Source of the DNA: an uncultured Chitinophagaceae bacterium
GTDB taxonomy: Bacteria; Bacteroidota; Bacteroidia; Chitinophagales; Chitinophagaceae
NCBI GenBank assembly: GCA_937862815.1
Contig: CALMED010000035.1
Coordinates: forward strand, 1-64,000
Direction: 5' to 3'
Length of the DNA stretch: 64,000 nt
Positions 61,401 through 64,000 of this stretch are shown in pieces (positions within the stretch are counted from its first letter, which is position 1; every line of letters starts with the position of its first letter). The position numbers and the translations under genes were made by a program. Below the pieces are notes generated by a model. It had not been told where the DNA came from. It did no database searches and was given only the letters and a program-made list of their open reading frames with translations.

Positions 61401-61509
61401 CTTCATTTTCGGAAGAGCCTTTGCTGCCGGGCGGCTGTGCTGCTGCCGGGGTCCAGTTACTCAACAGGGGTAGCAGAAAAACCAGCAATGGAAGGAAAAA
61501 ACGAACCAT
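58450..61509 (-). CDS. Secreted caspase-family (C14) protease fused to TPR repeats
   Basis: 1019 residues with a signal peptide (VRFFLPLLVFLLPLLSNW). The caspase-like domain (about 45-290) has YALVIGISLYDAPRIRLNAA, the catalytic His in VIIYFSGHGD and the catalytic Cys in IILDACHSGQ; both are intact, with FFTYYLVKGLLGE near its end. A helical part of about 150 residues follows, then at least ten TPRs (residues 450-960): AEQYYRRAIELIPTWTYPRS, AERLYRYSIEIDTVDVAVEY and similar. Bacterial caspase-TPR proteins of this plan occur in many Bacteroidota and are suspected of regulated proteolysis, but no partner is proven. It should act in the periplasm. An LPxTG, T9SS or lipid signal is not visible. 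Confidence 0.92.
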   Translation of the reverse strand: MVRFFLPLLVFLLPLLSNWTPAAAQPPGSKGSSENEEPVVAAGTTYALVIGISLYDAPRIRLNAADKDAALYARFLQETPKVEPRNLLLLLNRDANSHAVNQAVRQFKTLPLKKGDEVIIYFSGHGDIQLSTDTSTKGYVGYLLCSDVNVDRAYTGAQGTLSFRDLNDAVEHLTGNGVQVSIILDACHSGQTINEQGADLLSEGALSSFRNTIRYLSCGANQRSYENKELGHGFFTYYLVKGLLGEADNSPADNKIRVNELNLYVYNQVLQESQERQEPTINAPSGGKVVMQVAPEMKALTFQRLQENALQQIVAVNVKGKSLANGTDAPWLSPLTVAQQALLEQLNTKIATADWQGAVDLQQQWTKKKQLPADWLRHTKLRLTQQLGSDPQQAVNTILLGKNNLPPAHYFKAAADKSYLLLQLLDTADYGYRVYAIYARYLEAYSYLRSRNFRQYERAKSLLHEALRLEPDAAFVLQALGRVAEYQNDYPLAEQYYRRAIELIPTWTYPRSSLGNVLRDQNRYREATEVFEEVIRLAPQFSWPYNNLANVYYDLKRYREAERLYRYSIEIDTVDVAVEYSNLGLVYRDRGNIREAENYFRQSMAADSQFVYTYHHLAELYKKVNARVTTELLERSVELEPFYSSTLTELADYYREGPNAVLWQKADSLYRLAISNNPYDPWAYAGRAWLLAKQKDSTGALQLFREAVRVNPGKPAAWTNLGRYYQNSRRYPEALEHYRKSLSISPFYWTAYQWMHETYLRQRKADSAVWILQQARVYFEENPDVYNLLGNYYYTSGLYDSAAVYYNYTLQADSNYALAYSNLAYTELELNRFSEAVRYFQKAHATDPLLHSMKQIAVALMDRSDNLLLARKPAAAGELLHAAVGWIEYKQFGFYIKASTLYYLNGKPAAAIPLLQRMLADSSLTDSFRYRVLQLLGWCYLDGGDVKDAFARFEQSLRYSPNPSYLGMAAVRLVQQQPSAAKEWLEKENKSNSNWKDAGRWRTNYSAATQLLLQQLKEW

Positions 61510-61586
61510 TGTGGGATGAAGGTAGTAAAAAGGGGCAGGAATTTCCTACCTCCAAAAGGGTATTTTGACCAGCGGAAACGGCTGGC

Positions 61587-62732
61587 TCACCAGTTCACTG
61601 CACTGCGGATGCGGCTCACCACCTGGTGGTACACCCGCTGCATCATCTCCTGCAGGGCGTCTTCGCGGCTGGGAAGGGGTTGGTTCTGGCTGTTGTTGAT
61701 GAGGGTCCGGTCGGCATCGGTGAGCGCCCGCTGGTCGCCGTTGAAGCGGGCAAACTCGTACTGGTAGCGGAAATCGGCCGGGTACCGCTCCCATACCAGC
61801 TGCCGGCGGTTGACCGCATCCGTTAGAATGAGGTTGAGGTCGCCGTCGGCATTGAGCAGGCGGCGGGTGATGAAGAGGGTGGCCGTAACGGTTTGATACA
61901 CGGGACGGTTAGCCGTGTCTTTTCCGATTTCGATCTGGCGGCTGCGCTGTACGGTGCGGGTCTGGTCCATGGGTTGATCGAAGCGGAGGTTGCGCCATAC
62001 GAGATCAGCCACCAGGTCGGGTGCCTGCCGCTGGCGCTGCAGGTCATACTCGTTGTAAAACAAAGCCGGAACCGTTGTATTGCTGCGGCCGCCCAGCTCG
62101 TTGATGATGCGGTCCTGCCACAGCATGTCGCGGTTGTTGTAAAAACCCATGTTCCAGTTGCCCATGCCAAAGTCGTCGTACTGGATCCGGTTGATGAGCA
62201 CGTGCACAATGGCCCTGTCGAAGGCTTCCTGCATCAGGGTGCGTGAATTGCGGTAGTTGGGGATGTAGGTGCCGGCTTTCCGGAAGGCGTTGTACGCTTC
62301 CCGCAGGTCGCTGCGTTCGCCGCGCTGCAGATTTGTTTCGCCGTAGCTGTACCAGGCGGCGGCGGCGCTGTCTTTGTAAAGCCGGATCTGCGGGGCAAAG
62401 TTCACGGGCTTCAGCTGGCGCAGGGCGTAGGCGCTGCGGCCGATGGTTTCGTACATGCGCTGCAGGGCTTCCATCTCGGTGAGGATGCCGTCGTACCGGA
62501 AGGGCGACTCTTCAAACTGGTAATTACTGATGCGTTCGCGCCCGCGCAGCAAAGCGCCGTTGTACACCTCGGAAATATCGGCCATCACTTTGTCGTTGGC
62601 TCCTTTTTTGTTGAGACGGGCGATGAGATTGGACAGGTCTCTTTCATCGCTGCGGGTGCTGTTGCGGCTGCTGCGGCAGGCGGCAAGGCCGGTGAACAGC
62701 AGGAAAAGGAGAGTCGTGTTAACAAACTTCAT
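61587..62732 (-). CDS. Lipoprotein with helical domain, function unknown
   Basis: 381 residues with a lipoprotein signal (FVNTTLLFLLFTGLAAC). The mature part is alpha-helical, charged and Tyr/Arg-rich, with a TPR-like pair (AAAAWYSYGETNLQRGERSD, LREAYNAFRKAGTYIPNYRN) and a C-terminal domain rich in Arg/Gln (MMQRVYHQVVSRIRSAVNW). It is 77 bp upstream of the caspase gene on the same strand, so the two are likely transcribed together. The lipid anchor would hold it in the same compartment as the caspase. I recognise no family. Confidence 0.8.
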   Translation of the reverse strand: MKFVNTTLLFLLFTGLAACRSSRNSTRSDERDLSNLIARLNKKGANDKVMADISEVYNGALLRGRERISNYQFEESPFRYDGILTEMEALQRMYETIGRSAYALRQLKPVNFAPQIRLYKDSAAAAWYSYGETNLQRGERSDLREAYNAFRKAGTYIPNYRNSRTLMQEAFDRAIVHVLINRIQYDDFGMGNWNMGFYNNRDMLWQDRIINELGGRSNTTVPALFYNEYDLQRQRQAPDLVADLVWRNLRFDQPMDQTRTVQRSRQIEIGKDTANRPVYQTVTATLFITRRLLNADGDLNLILTDAVNRRQLVWERYPADFRYQYEFARFNGDQRALTDADRTLINNSQNQPLPSREDALQEMMQRVYHQVVSRIRSAVNW

Positions 62733-62813
62733 AACGACGCATTTACCGGTACGCTTCAAACAGGATGCCGGGTTGGAAAAGGTTGCTGCAAATTAACTGA
62801 TTGTCTGCATTGT

Positions 62814-63695
62814 TCAGCGCCGGTACCGCGGTTCAAAATAGTTCCACAGCAGGGCACTGAGGCGGCGGGTGAGCTGCCAGGCTTCGTTGTCGGCATCCCA
62901 ACGCTGGTCCTGGTTGTTTTTGGTGATGATGCAGAAAACATACGGGCGGCGCGGAGCGTTTACGAGCATTACTTCACTTCTGCTGGCATTCACAGCCCCG
63001 TTCTTGCTGAACACTTCGATGGTGGGCGGGGTGGCTGAGAGGCCTTCTTCGTCCCAGTGATTGCGCCCCAACAGGCGCAGCATCCGGTTGCTTGCCCCGT
63101 GGTTGATCACTTCTCCCCGGTATATTTTCTCCAGCAGGGTGGCCATCTCCCGGGGAGTTGTTTGTCCCCAGCCATAGCGCGTACGGTTGGCTTCCCGACC
63201 GGGCGTGCGGGAGTTGACGCGGGTATGCTGCAGTCCCAGACTGTCAATCAGCTGGTTGATGCGCTGTCCGCCACCGGCCAGGCCCTGGAGCCAGAGGCTG
63301 GCAGTGTTATCACTCAGCGTAAGCATGAGCATCATCACCTTCGACAACTCAATCGCCTCTCCGTGCTTGAGCGACCCCAGCACGTCTTCGCCGGCATAAT
63401 AGAGCGAGTCTTTGTAAACGATTTTACCGTGATAGTCAAGTTCCTTCTGTTCAATTTTATCCATCACCCCCACCAGGATGGGTACTTTGATCATGCTGGC
63501 GGTAGGAAAGACCGTATCCGCCGCTATGGCCACGATGCGGCCGTTTTTCAGATTCTTCACATAAACACCCACATCGCCACGAAAGCCGGCGAGTACTTCT
63601 TTTACCCGCCGCTCGAGGCGGAGGTCGCTGCGCTGTGCGCTTGCTGCCTGCAGAAAAAACAGCAGAGGAAGTAATAATAAAAAAATGGGCTTCAT
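62814..63695 (-). CDS. Serine hydrolase of the class A beta-lactamase fold
   Basis: 293 residues with a signal peptide (KPIFLLLLPLLFFLQAASA). The SxxK nucleophile motif is TASMIK near residues 66-70, SDN is LSDNTAS near 128, and the third box is SKNGAVN near 232, where KTG has become KNG. An Ala-Asn pair follows a Glu in PGREANRTRYG, so the usual ExxLN omega loop is changed. The enzyme may be a beta-lactamase, but the altered KTG box fits a D,D-peptidase-like or other hydrolase equally well. It is upstream of the lipoprotein gene and follows a truncated gene by zero bases. Confidence 0.88.
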   Translation of the reverse strand: MKPIFLLLLPLLFFLQAASAQRSDLRLERRVKEVLAGFRGDVGVYVKNLKNGRIVAIAADTVFPTASMIKVPILVGVMDKIEQKELDYHGKIVYKDSLYYAGEDVLGSLKHGEAIELSKVMMLMLTLSDNTASLWLQGLAGGGQRINQLIDSLGLQHTRVNSRTPGREANRTRYGWGQTTPREMATLLEKIYRGEVINHGASNRMLRLLGRNHWDEEGLSATPPTIEVFSKNGAVNASRSEVMLVNAPRRPYVFCIITKNNQDQRWDADNEAWQLTRRLSALLWNYFEPRYRR

Positions 63696-64000
63696 TTAGC
63701 GGTCGGTTGAAAGGGTGTCGGTGGTGATCCAGTCCAGAAAATCGGCGCGGCCCCACACCGAGGGGCCGGCATGCACGCCCCGCGGCAGATCGAACCGTAT
63801 AAAGTGTACGGGTTGCGCTTCCAGCAGGTTGAGCGATGCAAAAGCCAGGTATTGCTCAGCCCCGGTATTACCGGCACGGGCAGTAAGCCAGCCGGTGTTG
63901 CGGAGGGTTACCACGACAGTATCGGCGTTCAGGGCCACCAGTTGCAACTCGGCTTCGGGCCAGGTGCGGTTGATGCCGTTGATGAAGGGTTGCACCAGGG
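63696..64000 (-). CDS. C-terminal part of an unknown protein (runs past window end)
   Basis: About 101 residues are visible; the frame continues past base 64000. The stop codon directly abuts the beta-lactamase-fold gene's ATG, so these genes are tightly coupled. The sequence is beta-rich (LQLVALNADTVVVTLRNTGW, then QPVHFIRFDLPRGVHAGPSV) and ends WGRADFLDWITTDTLSTDR. I recognise no family. Confidence 0.7.
   Translation of the reverse strand, partial: LVQPFINGINRTWPEAELQLVALNADTVVVTLRNTGWLTARAGNTGAEQYLAFASLNLLEAQPVHFIRFDLPRGVHAGPSVWGRADFLDWITTDTLSTDR

Noticed and set aside
62814..63695. Confirmed antibiotic resistance gene
   Set aside because: The KTG box is KNG and the omega loop is altered; the fold alone does not prove beta-lactam hydrolysis.

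Overview
The window looks like a chromosomal segment of a GC-rich Bacteroidota, most likely from the Chitinophagaceae/Chitinophagales. Support: promoters with the Bacteroidota -7 motif TAnnTTTG instead of sigma70 boxes, a protein with a type IX secretion (T9SS) sorting tail, Rho with a long disordered insert, a Lys/Ala-repeat SWIB protein, a two-component sensor with a periplasmic beta-propeller, many lipoproteins and secreted BNR-propeller proteins. The genus is inference. I found no rRNA, tRNA, CRISPR array, prophage or intact transposon.

Layout. 1-1.35 kb: a cut-off HExxH protein and a membrane protein in AT-richer DNA. 1.67-6.3 kb: rhomboid protease, psuK-psuG pseudouridine breakdown operon, AI-2E-type permease. 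6.3-21.4 kb: a cell-surface block on the minus strand (two very large BNR-repeat proteins, a T9SS cargo protein, a tail-fibre-like protein, then a propeller sensor kinase with its LuxR-type regulator), interrupted by pdxH and a TylF-type methyltransferase. 21.5-30.3 kb: fructosamine-kinase family protein, SWIB protein, EamA transporter, secreted M24 peptidase, a helical-repeat protein behind a structured leader, a methionine-type aminotransferase and a DUF1287 protein. 30.3-31.0 and 36.5-37.1 kb: gene-free tracts built from a dispersed intergenic repeat family, including a perfect 150-bp duplication. 31-36.5 kb: rho with a small lipoprotein, asnS, and a tandem pair of paralogous lipoproteins. 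37.1-41.4 kb: a minus-strand operon of DUF2304 protein, family-2 glycosyltransferase and two related GT-C-like membrane proteins. 41.5-51.5 kb: DUF3089 lipoprotein, chromate transporter, nadD, feoA, fatty-acid-hydroxylase family protein, an orphan CHAT-domain fragment, ybeY, a CAP protein, an AT-rich HNH endonuclease gene, mnmG and a retropepsin-like protein. 51.5-64 kb: PIF1-like helicase, an AT-rich islet with a glycine-zipper lipoprotein, ssb, a short RHS protein, a caspase-TPR protein, a lipoprotein, a beta-lactamase-fold hydrolase and a cut-off gene.

The clearest joint functions are pseudouridine catabolism (psuK/psuG), surface sensing (propeller kinase plus regulator) and glycan assembly (37-41 kb). 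I see no complete defence or mobile system. The least explained parts are the dispersed repeat family, the leader with an upstream ORF before the gene at 26845, the AT-rich islet at 54-55.6 kb, the CHAT remnant at 46 kb and the caspase-TPR neighbourhood at the right end.
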